Assembly: GCA_016702335.1 (NCBI GenBank) | Contig: JADJEF010000002.1 | Span: 1 to 64,000 of the forward strand | DNA length: 64,000 nt | Direction: 5' to 3' | Source: Rhodocyclaceae bacterium | Lineage (GTDB): Bacteria; Pseudomonadota; Gammaproteobacteria; Burkholderiales; Rhodocyclaceae | Shown: one piece after another, positions 40,577 through 50,747 of the stretch | Layout: each line of letters starts with the position of its first letter | How positions within the stretch are numbered: the stretch's first letter is position 1 | Program-made: the position numbers and the translations under genes | Notes under the pieces: generated by a model | The model's database searches: none | What the model was told of the DNA's origin: nothing | The model's input: only the letters and a program-made list of their open reading frames with translations

Positions 40577-42090
40577 AGCCGCTCCAGTTCCGGAAACCTG
40601 AGCTGTCCGGCATGCACATGCATGCGCCCCATCTCGGCGCAGCGGTGCAGCGTCGGCACCGCTTTGCCTGGGTTGAGCAGGCCGTGCGGATCGAAGGCGC
40701 TCTTCACGCCGTGGAAAGCGCGCAGTTCGTCAGAGGCAAATTGCTCGCACATCGAGTTGATCTTCTCGAAGCCGACGCCGTGCTCACCGGTAATGGTGCC
40801 GCCCAGTTGCACCGACAGCCGCAATATCTCGGCGCCGAATTCTTCGGTGGTTTGCAGTTGCCCGGGAATATTGGCATCGTAAAGAATCAGCGGATGCAGG
40901 TTGCCGTCGCCGGCATGGAAGACATTGATGCAGCGCAGCCCGTACTTCTTTTCCATGGTGGCAATGGCGCTGAGCATGGTGCCCAGCGCCTTGCGCGGAA
41001 TGGTGCCATCCATACAGTAATAGTCGGGCGAGATGCGTCCGGCGGCGGGGAAGGCGGCCTTGCGCCCGGCCCAGAATTTCAGGCGCTCGGCCTCCGAGGT
41101 GGACACCCGCACCTCTATCGCGCCGCTGTGCGCCAACACAGCCTGCATGCGCGCCACGTCTTCGGCGACTTCTTCCGGTGTGCCATCCGATTCGCAGAGC
41201 AGGATAGCGGCAGCGTCGAGGTTGTAGCCTGCCTTGACGAAAGGTTCGACGGCGGCGGTCGCGGCCTGGTCCATCATTTCCAGCCCGGCGGGGATGATGC
41301 CGGCGGCGATGACGGCCGCGACCGCTTCGCCGGCTTTCAATACATCGTCGAAGCTGGCGAGCAGGCACTGCGCCGATTGCGGCTTGGGCGTGAGCTTGAC
41401 GCTGACCTCGGTCACCACGCCGAGCAGGCCTTCCGAGCCGATGAACAGCGCAAGCAGATCAAGGCCGGGGGCATCGGGGGCGTGGCTGCCGAACTCGACG
41501 ACCTCACCATCGATCAGCACGACCCGCACCCGCAGCACGTTGTGCACCGTGAGCCCGTATTTGAGGCAATGCACGCCGCCCGAGTTCTCGGCGACATTGC
41601 CGCCGATGCTGCAGGCGATCTGCGAACTGGGGTCAGGCGCGTAATACAAGCCAAACGACGCGACCGCTTCCGAGATGGCGAGATTGCGCACGCCGGGCTG
41701 CACCACCGCCAATCGAGCCAGCGGATCGATGCGCACAATCTGCTTCATCTTGGCCAGGCTCAGCACGATGCCGTCTTCGTGCGGCAGCGCGCCACCCGAC
41801 AGCCCGGTGCCGGCTCCGCGTGCCACGACCGGCACGCCGGCCTGGTGGCAGGCCTTCAACACGGCGATCACCTGCGCCTCGGTTTCGGCCAGTGCGACAG
41901 CACGCGGCAGCCGCTGATAGGCCGAAAGGCCGTCGCACTCGTAGGGTTTGAGGTCTTCCTTGCCGGTCAGAAGATTGCCCGCCGGCAGCAGTGTCGCGAG
42001 TTCGGCCAGCAGCGCGCCGACTGGCACGGTAGAAAAATACCGGTCGTGCTCGGCGCTGTGCAGCGAAGGCTTACGCGTGGGTGTGGTCAT
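40573..42090 (-). CDS. glcD: Glycolate oxidase subunit GlcD (FAD-linked)
   Basis: 505 residues. The FAD-binding domain shows KPYECDGLSAYQRLPRAVAL, VPVVARGAGTGLSGGALPHE, PGVRNLAISEAVASFGLYYA, IGGNVAENSGGVHCLKYGLT and SEGLLGVVTEVSVKL; the C-terminal domain has NVFHAGDGNLHPLILYDANI and GGTITGEHGVGFEKI. This is the catalytic subunit oxidising glycolate (or D-lactate). Length is normal and no repeat is inserted. It overlaps gckA by four bases upstream and glcE by four downstream. Confidence 0.97.
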   Translation of the reverse strand: MTTPTRKPSLHSAEHDRYFSTVPVGALLAELATLLPAGNLLTGKEDLKPYECDGLSAYQRLPRAVALAETEAQVIAVLKACHQAGVPVVARGAGTGLSGGALPHEDGIVLSLAKMKQIVRIDPLARLAVVQPGVRNLAISEAVASFGLYYAPDPSSQIACSIGGNVAENSGGVHCLKYGLTVHNVLRVRVVLIDGEVVEFGSHAPDAPGLDLLALFIGSEGLLGVVTEVSVKLTPKPQSAQCLLASFDDVLKAGEAVAAVIAAGIIPAGLEMMDQAATAAVEPFVKAGYNLDAAAILLCESDGTPEEVAEDVARMQAVLAHSGAIEVRVSTSEAERLKFWAGRKAAFPAAGRISPDYYCMDGTIPRKALGTMLSAIATMEKKYGLRCINVFHAGDGNLHPLILYDANIPGQLQTTEEFGAEILRLSVQLGGTITGEHGVGFEKINSMCEQFASDELRAFHGVKSAFDPHGLLNPGKAVPTLHRCAEMGRMHVHAGQLRFPELERL

Positions 42091-43409
42091 AACAGCAGAA
42101 TCGCACGAAAATCATTGACGTTGGTTCGGGTTGGCCCGGTGACAATCAGATCGTCGGTGGCCAGAAACGCACGATACGCGTCATTGTTGTCGAGAAGCTG
42201 ACGCGCGTCGAGCCCGGCCGCGCGCAGTCGTTTCAGGCTGTCCGGGGTGATCACGGCACCGGCGTTGTCTTCGCTGCCGTCGATGCCATCGGTATCGGCC
42301 GCGAGTGCGTAAATGCCGGGGTGGCCATCGAGGGCAATCGCCAGGGCGAGCAGAAACTCCGTATTGCGCCCGCCGCGGCCACTCTGGTCACGCAGGGTCA
42401 CCGAGGTTTCGCCGCCCGAGAGCAACACGCAGGGGCGGGGCAGGGGCGTGCCGGCGTGAAAGCAGCTCAGGGCGATACCGGCTAGCGCCTTCGCGACCTC
42501 GCGTGCTTCGCCTTCGATGCGGTCACCGAGCACCAACGGGGTGATTCCGGCAGCGCGGGCGACTTCGGCGGCGGCGGAAAGACTGCTCTGGGCGGTGGCG
42601 ATCACGCGGGCGCTGCAACGGGCATGGTCGGTGGCGCGCCAAATCGCCGTCTCCGTGGGGAGGGGCGATTCGGCTATCGCCGTCTCCGAAGGGAGGGGCG
42701 ATTCGGCTATCGCCGTCTCGCCAGCGCCGACTTGCGGAAAGGCAATGCTGTAACGGGCGCAGATGGTCTGTGCATCGGCCAGTGTGCTGGGGTCGGGCAC
42801 GGTCGGCCCCGAGGCAATGGTGGCCAGATCGTCGCCGGGTACATCGGAGATCGCCAGCGTCAGTACTCGCGCCGGAGCGGCTGCCAGCGCCAGACGCCCG
42901 CCTTTGATGGCGGAAAGGTGGCGTCGAACACAGTTGATTTCAGCAATGCTGGCACCACTGCGCAGCAAGGACTGAGTGATCGCACGCTTGTCCGCCAGCG
43001 TGAGGCCGGGGCGGGGTGCCACCAGCAGCGCCGAGCCGCCGCCCGACAACAAGGTGAGCACAAGATCGTTTTCGCTCAGGCCGGCGACCATGGCCAGCAT
43101 GCGCTGCGCCGCCACCACGCCGGCCGCATCGGGCAGCGGATGCGCGGCCTCGATCACCTCGATGCGGCGGCCGTGCTCACCAGCCGGCAACGTGTGCCCG
43201 TAGGGGGTGACCACCAGGCCGCAGATCGACTGCGTGGCGGGCCAGTGCGCCTCGACTGTCTGTGCCATGGCGGCCGCGGCTTTGCCCGCGCCGACAACGA
43301 CGGTACGTCCGCGCGGGGGTGCGGGCAGATGCGTGGGCAGGCAGCCCTCCGGGGCGGCGGCGGCGAGCGCGGCATTGAGCAGCGAGCGCAGGAGTTCAAT
43401 CGCGGGCAT
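42087..43409 (-). CDS. gckA: Glycerate 2-kinase (MOFRL family), GckA/TtuD type
   Basis: 440 residues from ATG 43409; a TTG at 43445 would add twelve. RTVVVGAGKAAAAMAQTVEA, LVLTLLSGGGSALLVAPRPG, EINCVRRHLSAIKGGRLALA, TLAISDVPGDDLATIASGPT, and the C-terminal MOFRL domain (CVLLSGGETSVTL, GRGGRNTEFLLALAIAL, ALAADTDGIDGSEDNAGAV) are intact. It phosphorylates D-glycerate to 2-phosphoglycerate; older annotation calls this family hydroxypyruvate reductase. Residues about 224-255 are repeat-derived: [10 protein letters not shown] followed by two copies of an eleven-residue unit (AESPLPSETAI). It heads the glcDEF operon. Confidence 0.9.
   Translation of the reverse strand: MPAIELLRSLLNAALAAAAPEGCLPTHLPAPPRGRTVVVGAGKAAAAMAQTVEAHWPATQSICGLVVTPYGHTLPAGEHGRRIEVIEAAHPLPDAAGVVAAQRMLAMVAGLSENDLVLTLLSGGGSALLVAPRPGLTLADKRAITQSLLRSGASIAEINCVRRHLSAIKGGRLALAAAPARVLTLAISDVPGDDLATIASGPTVPDPSTLADAQTICARYSIAFPQVGAGETAIAESPLPSETAIAESPLPTETAIWRATDHARCSARVIATAQSSLSAAAEVARAAGITPLVLGDRIEGEAREVAKALAGIALSCFHAGTPLPRPCVLLSGGETSVTLRDQSGRGGRNTEFLLALAIALDGHPGIYALAADTDGIDGSEDNAGAVITPDSLKRLRAAGLDARQLLDNNDAYRAFLATDDLIVTGPTRTNVNDFRAILLL
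42643..42708 (+). repeat. Two tandem 33-base hairpin units next to repeat copy 17
   Basis: Units 42643-42675 and 42676-42708, differing by three bases. Each starts ATCGCCGTCTCC and ends GGGAGGGGCGATTCGGCT, so its ends AATCGCC and GGCGATT, and CTCC and GGAG, can pair. Being 33 bases long, each adds eleven codons to gckA without changing frame. Confidence 0.9.
42709..42738 (+). repeat. Bipartite repeat, copy 17 (inside gckA)
   Basis: CGCCGT, CTCG, CCAGCGCCGACTT, GCGGA; minus strand reads [10 protein letters not shown]. Its first twelve bases are those that begin each tandem 33-base unit beside it. Confidence 0.92.
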
Positions 43410-43657
43410 GGCCAGAGTGTTCGCCAGTTGGGTGGTGGCGATCAAGATAAATCAATCCGCGAAACTCGCGTGTCAACGCTAGACTTGTCGGTACAAAAAG
43501 AAATGGCACGCCACCGGTTCGCGCTCACGGTGGCTGTCTGTCTGAATCGGAGGAGTACCGTGATACGGCCCAAGTCGACTTGTTTAATCAGGAACACCAG
43601 CGAGTTGCCCCGCCTGTGCGGGCACGCCCCATGGGTCACTGACCGAGGCCGGCGGCG
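43410..43657. other. Divergent intergenic region between gckA and the response-regulator gene
   Basis: About 250 bases holding the promoters of two divergent units. I see no clear -35/-10 pair, no second gene, and no repeat of the families described here. A GC-rich inverted stretch (CCCCGCCTGTGCGGGCACGC, about 43606) is single-copy. Confidence 0.4.
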
Positions 43658-45872
43658 ATGACGCTACGCTCTGATTTCATTCCCATTTTTGACGAGGAGC
43701 CGACGCAGGCGGCGTCGGCCGCCTTGCCCTGGCGTGTGCTGATCGTTGACGATGATCCCGAAGTGCACCGGGCGACCAAGCTCGCGTGCTTGGGTTTGCG
43801 CTTGCTGGATCGCCCGATCGAGTGGCTGGAGGCCTACTCTGGTGCCGACGCAACCCGCGTCGCCACCGAGCAGCGCGGGCTGGCCGTGGCCATCGTTGAT
43901 GTGGTCATGGAAAGCCCAACCGCCGGACTGGATCTGGTCGCCTGGCTGCGGAGTCATTACGACCCCAATCTGCGCATTATTTTGCGTACCGGGCAGCCCG
44001 GCTATGCACCCGAGCTTGAGACGGTGCTGCAGCACGACATCAATGCCTATCGCACGAAAAGCGAGCTCACCAGCTCGCAGTTGATTGCGGTTCTGGCGAC
44101 CGCCTTGCGCAACTATCAGGAAATGCAGCGCGTGGAACTGGCCAGCCGGGCGGCAAATCTGGCGGTGGTTGCGGCGGATGCGGTACTGGCTTCTGCCGGT
44201 GCCTTCGACCGGGCGGATCATGCCGAGCAGCTATTGCGTCATTGCGCCGACTTGATCGGGGCCGCCCCGGTTTGTGATGGCTTCGTCGCGGTACAGGCGG
44301 GTGCGGGCCTGCCCTTGTTCGTGCTCTACGGACAGGGGAGCTACGCGCCGCACAGTGGTCAGCCGGTCGCCGAGCTTGGTGCCAGTGCGTGCGGTCACAT
44401 CACGCGCATTGTCGAGGAGCAGCATTCCCATGTGGCTGACGATCATGTCGGCTTCAGGGTTTTCCCCGGCGCGGGCTTTTGGTCATCGCCTATGTCGCCA
44501 GCCTGAATACCAGGACCGCCTTGAACTATGTCGATCTCTTTGCCAGACACATTTCGATGTGCTGGGAATCGCGTCGGCTCAACCATGCCTTGAGTCGCGT
44601 CGCCTACATGCACGCCGGAACGCGATTGCCCAATCATGCAGGCATCTTGCGCGCTGGCCAGCCGCGAGTGCTCACGGTCTGTTACTGATCGCCATCGACG
44701 ACCACGACAGCATCAGCGAGTTGCTCGGCCCGGAGCGCATAGAGTTGCTCCATGAGACGGTGGCCACGGCCTTCGTGGCAGCTTCCCCGGGCGCGTCATT
44801 GGCTGCGTCGGGTCAGGCGTTTTCTGTGTCATTACCGAGATCACCGATAGGGGGCTGGAGCACGTCAATGCTCAGTTTCAGCAGTCGCTGGATCTGGGGG
44901 GGCTGAGCACACGGATCACGCTTTCGGCGGGGGCGACGGATGCCGATAGCACGCTGGCACCCGAGCGCATCTACCATCAGGCGGTGCTGGCGCTGGCCGC
45001 GGCGCGCCCCCGCGGACATGCCCAACTGGTGCGCTACGATTACGCCATGAGCTCACGCGCGCTGGTGCGCCGGCGTATTTTCGAGCGCTTGTCGACGGCG
45101 TTGACCCAGCGCCAGTTGCGCGTGGTCTATCAGCCGAAAATCGACCTGGCGAGTGGTGTCTGCGTCGGGGTCGAAGCGCTGGCGCGCTGGCCCGAGGGCG
45201 AAGTGCCGGTGGACCCGGAAAGCTTTATCAGTGTGGCCGAAGAGTCAGGTCTGATTGCACAGCTTGGGCAGCAAGTCATGGACATCGCGATGCGTGACTG
45301 GTCGCTCATCGAGCAGGCGAACGGCCGGCCGACGGGTATGGCGGTCAATGTCTCGGTGGCACAGATTTTCATGGCCGATGTTGTGGCGGAAATTGCCCAA
45401 GGTCTGGAACTTCATCGCATGCCCGCTGACCGGCTGTGCGTGGAGGTGACCGAGAGCATTGCCGCCGACTTTGCCGGCACCAAAGATTTCGTTACCGGTT
45501 TGCATGGGCTGGGGGTAAAGATAGCGATCGATGATTTTGGCAAGGGTTTTTCCTCGCTTTCCTACCTGGGCGACCTCAACGTCGATGCCTTCAAGATCGA
45601 CCGTTCATTCATCAGCGCCCTCGATGAGGGCGGTGCCAAGTCTCGCGTCTCACAGCTGGTCGTGAATTTGTGCCATGTGCTACACCTTGAGCCGCCGGTG
45701 GCGGAAGGCGTGGAAACAGTGCTTCCAGCGTGACCGGCTTCTGTCGATGGGGATACAGGTCGGTCAGGGGTATTACTGGGCGCGCCCCAAGCCCTTACCG
45801 GAATTGCTGGTCTGGCTGCGGGAGTTGAGGTTGGCCAAGCCCGCGGCCGAAGCCTCTGGTTTCGACGCCTAG
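43658..45872 (+). CDS. Response regulator with DUF3369, degenerate GGDEF and EAL domains (four inferred indels)
   Basis: The receiver domain (PWRVLIVDDDPEVHRATKLA, AIVDVVMES with phospho-Asp, IILRTGQPG, INAYRTKSELTS) and a DUF3369 sensory region (about 165-310) open the protein. After frame changes near 44478, 44675 and 44820, a GGDEF-like remnant leads into an EAL domain: VVYQPKIDLASGVCVGVEAL, MAVNVSVAQIFM, CVEVTESIAADF, IAIDDFGKGFSSLSYL, VDAFKIDRSFI, VAEGVET. A last shift near 45728 gives the proper end GYYWARPKPLPELLVWLREL. EAL proteins hydrolyse cyclic di-GMP; ELLE-type residues are largely kept. The indels are probably sequence errors. Shared end with hyi (convergent). Confidence 0.8.
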
Positions 45873-46642
45873 CCCTCTCGCCAGCCCAGCGTCTGGGCGG
45901 TGGTGGTGCTCGGCCGATACTCGCAACCAATCCAGCGCCGGTAGTCCAGACGCTGCAACTCGGCAAACAGAAACGGAAAGTTGATCTCGCCTGTCCCCGG
46001 TTCATGCCGCCCCGGGTTGTCGGCAATCTGGATGTGGCCGATGCGGCCAATGTGCGTGCGCAGGGTGTGGGTGAGATCGCCCTCCATGACCTGAGCGTGA
46101 TAGATATCGTATTGCAGGCCGAGATTGGCGTGGCCGACCGCTTCGATGACCGACAAGGCATCGCGGGTGGTAGCAATCAGGAAGCCCGGCACGTCGCGCG
46201 TGTTGAGCGGTTCGATCAGCAGACCCATACCGGCACGAGCGGTTTCGGCCGCCGCATAGGCGAGATTGTCGATTAGCGTCTGACGCACCTGGGCCGGGTC
46301 TGAGTCGACCGGGGCAATGCCGGCCAGACAGTTCAGCCGCGGTACGCCCAGCGCCTGGGCGTAGTCGATGGCCTGGGCCACGCCGGCGCGGAACTCTTCG
46401 CTGCGCCCGGGGTGGCAGGCCATGCCGCGCTCGCCGGCCGCCCAGTTGCCGGCCGGCAGGTTGAACAGGACGATATCGAGCTCCGAGGTGAGCGTCACTT
46501 CGGCGAGTACGGCCGCGTCATATTCGTAGGGGAAGTGAAACTCCACGGCGGCGAAGCCGGCTTCGCGAGCCAGGGCAAAGCGCTCCAGAAAAGGCGCTTC
46601 GGTGAACAGGTAGGAAAGGTTGGCGGAAAAGCGCAGGGACAT
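45869..46642 (-). CDS. hyi: Hydroxypyruvate isomerase
   Basis: 257 residues, uninterrupted despite its damaged neighbours. LRFSANLSYLFTEAPFLERF, FAAVEFHFPYEYDAAVL, LFNLPAGNWAAGERGMACHP, LIEPLNTRDVPGFLIATT, NLGLQYDIYHAQVMEGDL, GHIQIADNPGRHEPGTGEIN and GCEYRPSTTT are the Hyi motifs of the xylose-isomerase-like TIM barrel. It interconverts hydroxypyruvate and tartronate semialdehyde, which links to D-glycerate and so to gckA and the glycolate genes nearby. It is convergent with the EAL gene, overlapping by four bases. Confidence 0.95.
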   Translation of the reverse strand: MSLRFSANLSYLFTEAPFLERFALAREAGFAAVEFHFPYEYDAAVLAEVTLTSELDIVLFNLPAGNWAAGERGMACHPGRSEEFRAGVAQAIDYAQALGVPRLNCLAGIAPVDSDPAQVRQTLIDNLAYAAAETARAGMGLLIEPLNTRDVPGFLIATTRDALSVIEAVGHANLGLQYDIYHAQVMEGDLTHTLRTHIGRIGHIQIADNPGRHEPGTGEINFPFLFAELQRLDYRRWIGCEYRPSTTTAQTLGWREG

Positions 46643-46753
46643 GGGGAAACGAGGCGTTGGCGCGGTGCCGGGAAAAAGCGCAGCTTAACGCGAGAATGGC
46701 CGTCTGAACTTACACTGCACAGCCCTCGCTAGCACGCTTCTGTTTTTCCGCCC

Positions 46754-48468
46754 ATGACCGCATTCACCCTTTCTCACGTTTTACACGCGCTGACCGTGGA
46801 TCAGCTCAAGCAGCGACTCGATTTGCTTGGGCTCAAGGCGGCGTCCGTCCGCAAGCAGGATCTGGTGGATGCGATTGCCGGCGCCTTGCGCGAGCCGAAT
46901 CTGCGCCGGCTGTGGGAGTTGCTCAACGAAGGGGCAGCGCCACGCCGTGGCCGCAGCGCTGTTTGCTCCGCAGGGCAAGCTGCCCATGTCCCGCTATGTG
47001 GCGCGCTACGGCAAGTCGCCGGAATTTACTCAAGCCTTGCCCGAAGGCAAGAAGCAGCGCTACAGTTACTTGGCGCCGCCATCGCTGCTGGCCGTGTTTC
47101 TTTACGCCAATGTCGAGCGGGGCTATCAGCTTCCGGATGAGTTACTGGTCGCCCTTCGCGCGTGGGTGCCGGAACCGGAGCCGGTGCGTTTGCCGACCGT
47201 GGACGCCGCGTCGAGTGAGTTGGACGACCTGGTGGTGCGCGCGTGCGAACGTGCCGCCATTCACGATCTGGCCGTCGTGCTGCGTCTGGGGCGGCAAGGT
47301 GCCATCCGGGTCAGCGCCACGACTGGTGTGGCAGCGGCGGCCAGTGTGCAGGCCTTGGCCGGGCAATTGGCCGACGGCGATTTCTATTCGGTGGACGGCG
47401 AAAAACGTGCCGCATGGGAGGCCGAGGCGGGTGCGATCAAGGCGTATAGCTGGCCGCTGCTGTTGCAGGCCGGCGGGCTGGCCACAGTGCAAGGCGGCAA
47501 GCTGAGCTTGACGCCGGCAGGGCAGGCCGCCACGGTCGCTGCGCCGGCCAAGGTGTTGGCTGGCTTGTGGCGAAAATGGCAGGCGAGCCCCGCGCCGCAA
47601 GATCATCGCTGCCGTGCTGGCGCAATGTCCCGTGGGGGCCTGGGTTGATGTCGATGAGTTTGCCCGCTACCTGCGCGCTACCGGCCAGGATTTCGCGGTG
47701 GCCCATGATCCATGGAAGCTCTACATTGGCGATCGTCAGTATGGCGCGCTGGGCTATGACGGGTTCTATGACTGGAACATCCTGCAATTGCGCTACCTCT
47801 TGGCGTATCTGTTCGAGGTGGCGGCACCGCTGGGCGTGGTCGATGTGGCCTACCTGCCCCCGGAAGGTGCGCGCGAGGACTTTCGCAGTTTGTGGGGTGC
47901 CGACGATTACCCTTTTCTCAGTCGCTACGATGGTCTGTGCCATTTCCGCCTGACGGCGCTCGGCGCTCATTGTCTGGGCCTTAGCGCGGACTATGCGCCG
48001 CCGAAAGCAACCAGCAACTTGCGCCTGTCGGTATCGCCCAGCCTGACGGTTAAGCGAACCGGCGGTGAGCCGTCGGCGGAGGACAAGCTGGTGCTCGATA
48101 CCTGGCTGCTGGCGCTGGGTGACGATGCCTGGAGCCTGGATGAAGCGAAGGCGATTGCAGCGGTCGAGCAGGGCCTGGACCCCGTTGCCTTGCGCGATTT
48201 TTTGAGTGAACGCGACGACCAGCCGCTGCCCGAACGTGTCGACGCCTTTGTTCAGCGCGCTCAGCGCCAAGGTCGGGCCTTGAGCGTTATTGGCCCGGCG
48301 CTGCTGATCCAGTGCGCTGATGCGACGATTGCCGAGCGTCTGGCCACCGACAAGGCGGCGGGCAAGCTGTGTCAGCGTGTGGGTGAAACGCAACTGGCGG
48401 TGCGCCAGGAGCACGAAGAAAAGTTCCGCGCGGTGGTGCGCGGCATGGGCGTGGGCTTGGCGGGCTGA
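46754..48468 (+). CDS. Conserved protein with SAP-like N-terminus, helicase-associated type (two inferred indels)
   Basis: Starts ATG 46754. LTVDQLKQRLDLLGLKAASV with RKQDLVDAIAGAL resembles a SAP-like helix pair. One extra base in GGGG at 46931-46934 and another near 47590 shift the frame; joined, the protein has about 570 residues and ends GVGLAG at 48468. The middle and end (GAWVDVDEFARYLRATGQDF, FYDWNILQLRYLLAYLFEVA, ALSVIGPALLIQCADATIAE) suggest winged-helix segments as in XPB-like helicase-associated (Helicase_C_3) proteins, without helicase motifs. Function unknown. Confidence 0.6.
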
Positions 48469-48519
48469 GTCGTCCGCCTTGCCTCAAGACATAACAAAAC
48501 TCTGAAGGAAAATAGCACT

Positions 48520-50110
48520 ATGGACTGGCAAGAAATTCGTCGCACCCTGATGCCCCTGAAGTATCCGTTCCCGCAGGCGGCCGTCAAGGAGGTGCTCACG
48601 CGCTGGGGCGAGCTCGGTCCGCATTTCATTGCGGAAATCGAACGAGTGGCCGACGGAGGCGCGGTTCTCGATGAGCCAGAAGCAAACGGGTGGCATGGAC
48701 TGTTTGCCTTTGCTACCTATCTGGTGGCTGAGCAGCGCGATACCGCAGCCTATGGCCCCTTGGTGCGTGCCTGCCATTGTCCCGAGTATCGCGCGCACGA
48801 ACGATTCGGCGATGATGTCGGCACCCAGATGGGGCGCATGCTGGCGTCGGTGTGTGACGGCGACCTGGCACCACTCAAGGCGCTGGCGGAAGATCAGGAC
48901 GTCGATTTGTGGAGTCGCTATGCCGCCCTGCGGGCGCTGGCCGTGCGTGTGGTCGAGGGGGATGCCGAGCGCGATGGTGTGGTTTCGTACGTGGGCGAAT
49001 TGTGCGTGCGAGAAGCGGCGGTGCTGGAACGTCGGCTGGCGTCAGAGGAGCCCGACGATGAAGAGTTTCTGACCTGGGCCTGCGAGGTGCTGGGCGAACT
49101 GGGACCGCATGACTGGATGCAGCACATCAGGGATTGGCTGCAGCGGGGCTTGATCGACCCGATGTTCAGCGGGCTGGAGTGGTTTGAAGAGAAGGCGGCC
49201 ATGTCCGTCCGGCAGTGTCTTGGCAATGCCGCCAAAGACCGGCACCTGAGTTATATCCGCGATACCGTTGCCGAGATGTCTAAATGGGCTTGCTATGACC
49301 CGCCCTTTGGCAAAGCCGACACGCATCGCGCGAAAATTGTTTCCTATGGCGCAGCGCCCGCCGCTCCGGTGCAGGTGGCGGCCAAGGTGGGCCGCAACGA
49401 TCGCTGTCCGTGCGGCTCCGGCAAGAAATTCAAAAAATGCTGTGACAAGGCACGTGCTGCCGAGCCGGTTGCTGAGGACAAGGTGGAGACAATCAATCGC
49501 GCCATGAATTGGTTGACGAGTTTTCATAGCAAGGCGCTGAAATCGGCTCTCGAAGTTGAGATGTATGGGGAGCTGGATGCGGCCGGAAAAGCCCTGTTCG
49601 ACCGCTTGGACGACGCCGTCTGGAAGTGCGCCCAGGTCAACGCCATGGAATGGCTGATGGCCCAGGGCAGCATCACCGTCAAAGGGCAGCCGCGCAAGGT
49701 GGCCGAGCTCTTGCTCGGGACCGGCGGTCCGGCCTTCGAGTGCCGGACAGCGCCGCTGGTTTGAGCAACTGTCCAGTCAGGCGCTGCGCGTTTATGAGAT
49801 GACCGAGCTATTTCCTGGCGTGGGAATGGAACTGCGTGATGTTCTTGATGTCGACGCGCCACCGAAAACGGTGCAGGACACGGTGGTCGGCAAGCGACTG
49901 GAGAAGGGCTATTTGCTCGGCGCGCGCTGCCTGTCGATCGGCGAACATCTGGAGCTATCAGGAGCTGTCTATATTTTTCCCTACTGGACAACTCAGGCGC
50001 TGCTGGCCGATTTGCGCAATGTGCCGGCGCTGACGCCAGACCTCGCTCCGATCATTCGCCGCCATTGGCTGGCGCAGTTCGTAGCGACGGACGAATTCGA
50101 AGACGATTGA
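48520..50110 (+). CDS. DUF1186/SEC-C metal-binding protein (one inferred indel)
   Basis: From ATG 48520 (AAGGAAAAT upstream) one frame runs to 49764; one extra base near 49735 then shifts to the frame ending DEFEDD at 50110, giving about 530 residues. The N-terminal 260 residues are helical repeats of DUF1186 type (YPFPQAAVKEVLTRWGELGP, RYAALRALAVRVVEG). A SEC-C zinc motif, RNDRCPCGSGKKFKKCCDKA, sits near residue 300. SEC-C motifs occur in SecA and many stand-alone proteins of unclear role, sometimes linked to translation or secretion. Likely cytoplasmic. Confidence 0.75.
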
Positions 50111-50141
50111 CTTCGATGGGCTCGGCTGAGGGCGGCGGGTA

Positions 50142-50621
50142 TCAGCGGCGCCGCCGACGCGCTGTCCAGGTCGCCATGCCTTTGATGATGTCCAGCCAAG
50201 GCCACTGACTGAACTCGCCCAGACGCAGCTTGCCGGCATACAGCAGGCGCTGCACATCGGGTGCCGGCGCGGCGGGGTCGAGCGTATCGCGCAGGCCGGA
50301 GAGCCCGCCGCCCTGAATCTGGCGCAATTCTGCGGCGCCGGTGCCTGGCTGCCGCCACCTTTTGGCGCCGGTATTCAAGCGCCGTAGCGCGAAGACCGAC
50401 TTTTCCACCAGCAAGCCATTGAACTCGGCGCAGGCGGCGCGCGCCAGCGGCTGGGAGCACAGCGCCCGGGTGGTCAGCGTTTTGGCTTGGGCATTGATGC
50501 GTGCGAACTCGCACACGGCCACGCGCTGACTCAATGGCCGGGCAAACACGCAGGGCAGCCAATTGATTTCGCTTTTCGTCGGGGGAAGGTTGGCGCAAGG
50601 CACGTTGGATTCCATAACCAC
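50142..50621 (-). CDS. Hypothetical Cys-containing protein divergent from mraZ
   Basis: 159 residues (or 157 from the ATG at 50615). ESNVPCANLPPTKSEINWLP, RPLSQRVAVCEFARINAQAK, TTRALCSQPLARAACAEFNG and LVEKSVFALR are well-formed, with five Cys spread over the first 70 residues. No signal peptide or membrane segment. I do not recognise a family. Its start faces the mraZ promoter region. Confidence 0.55.
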   Translation of the reverse strand: MVMESNVPCANLPPTKSEINWLPCVFARPLSQRVAVCEFARINAQAKTLTTRALCSQPLARAACAEFNGLLVEKSVFALRRLNTGAKRWRQPGTGAAELRQIQGGGLSGLRDTLDPAAPAPDVQRLLYAGKLRLGEFSQWPWLDIIKGMATWTARRRRR

Positions 50622-50670
50622 AGCTTAGCGGCATTGGCGCACAGGCGACGCGCAGCGACCGTCAGCGCCC

Positions 50671-50721
50671 TTGACGGGGGTAATTGGTGTTCTAAAGTGG
50701 GAAAAAGTGGGGTATTGTGGG
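50671..50721 (+). promoter_or_regulatory. mraZ (dcw) promoter with three MraZ boxes
   Basis: TTGACG (50671-50676), 16 bases, TAAAGT (50693-50698). GTGGG occurs at 50697, 50707 and 50717, exactly ten bases apart. MraZ is known to bind such evenly spaced GTGGG repeats upstream of its own gene and repress the dcw cluster. The boxes overlap the -10 and start point. Confidence 0.8.
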
Positions 50722-50747
50722 TTTACTGGCTCACGAATGGGGGAACA

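Noticed and set aside
43596..43632. GC-rich stretch resembling a type I CRISPR repeat
   Set aside because: Only one copy, no second repeat or spacer, and no cas gene.
44246..44260. GCGCCGACTTG in the response-regulator gene as a further repeat copy
   Set aside because: The CGCCGT block at fixed spacing and the CCA preceding the core are absent.
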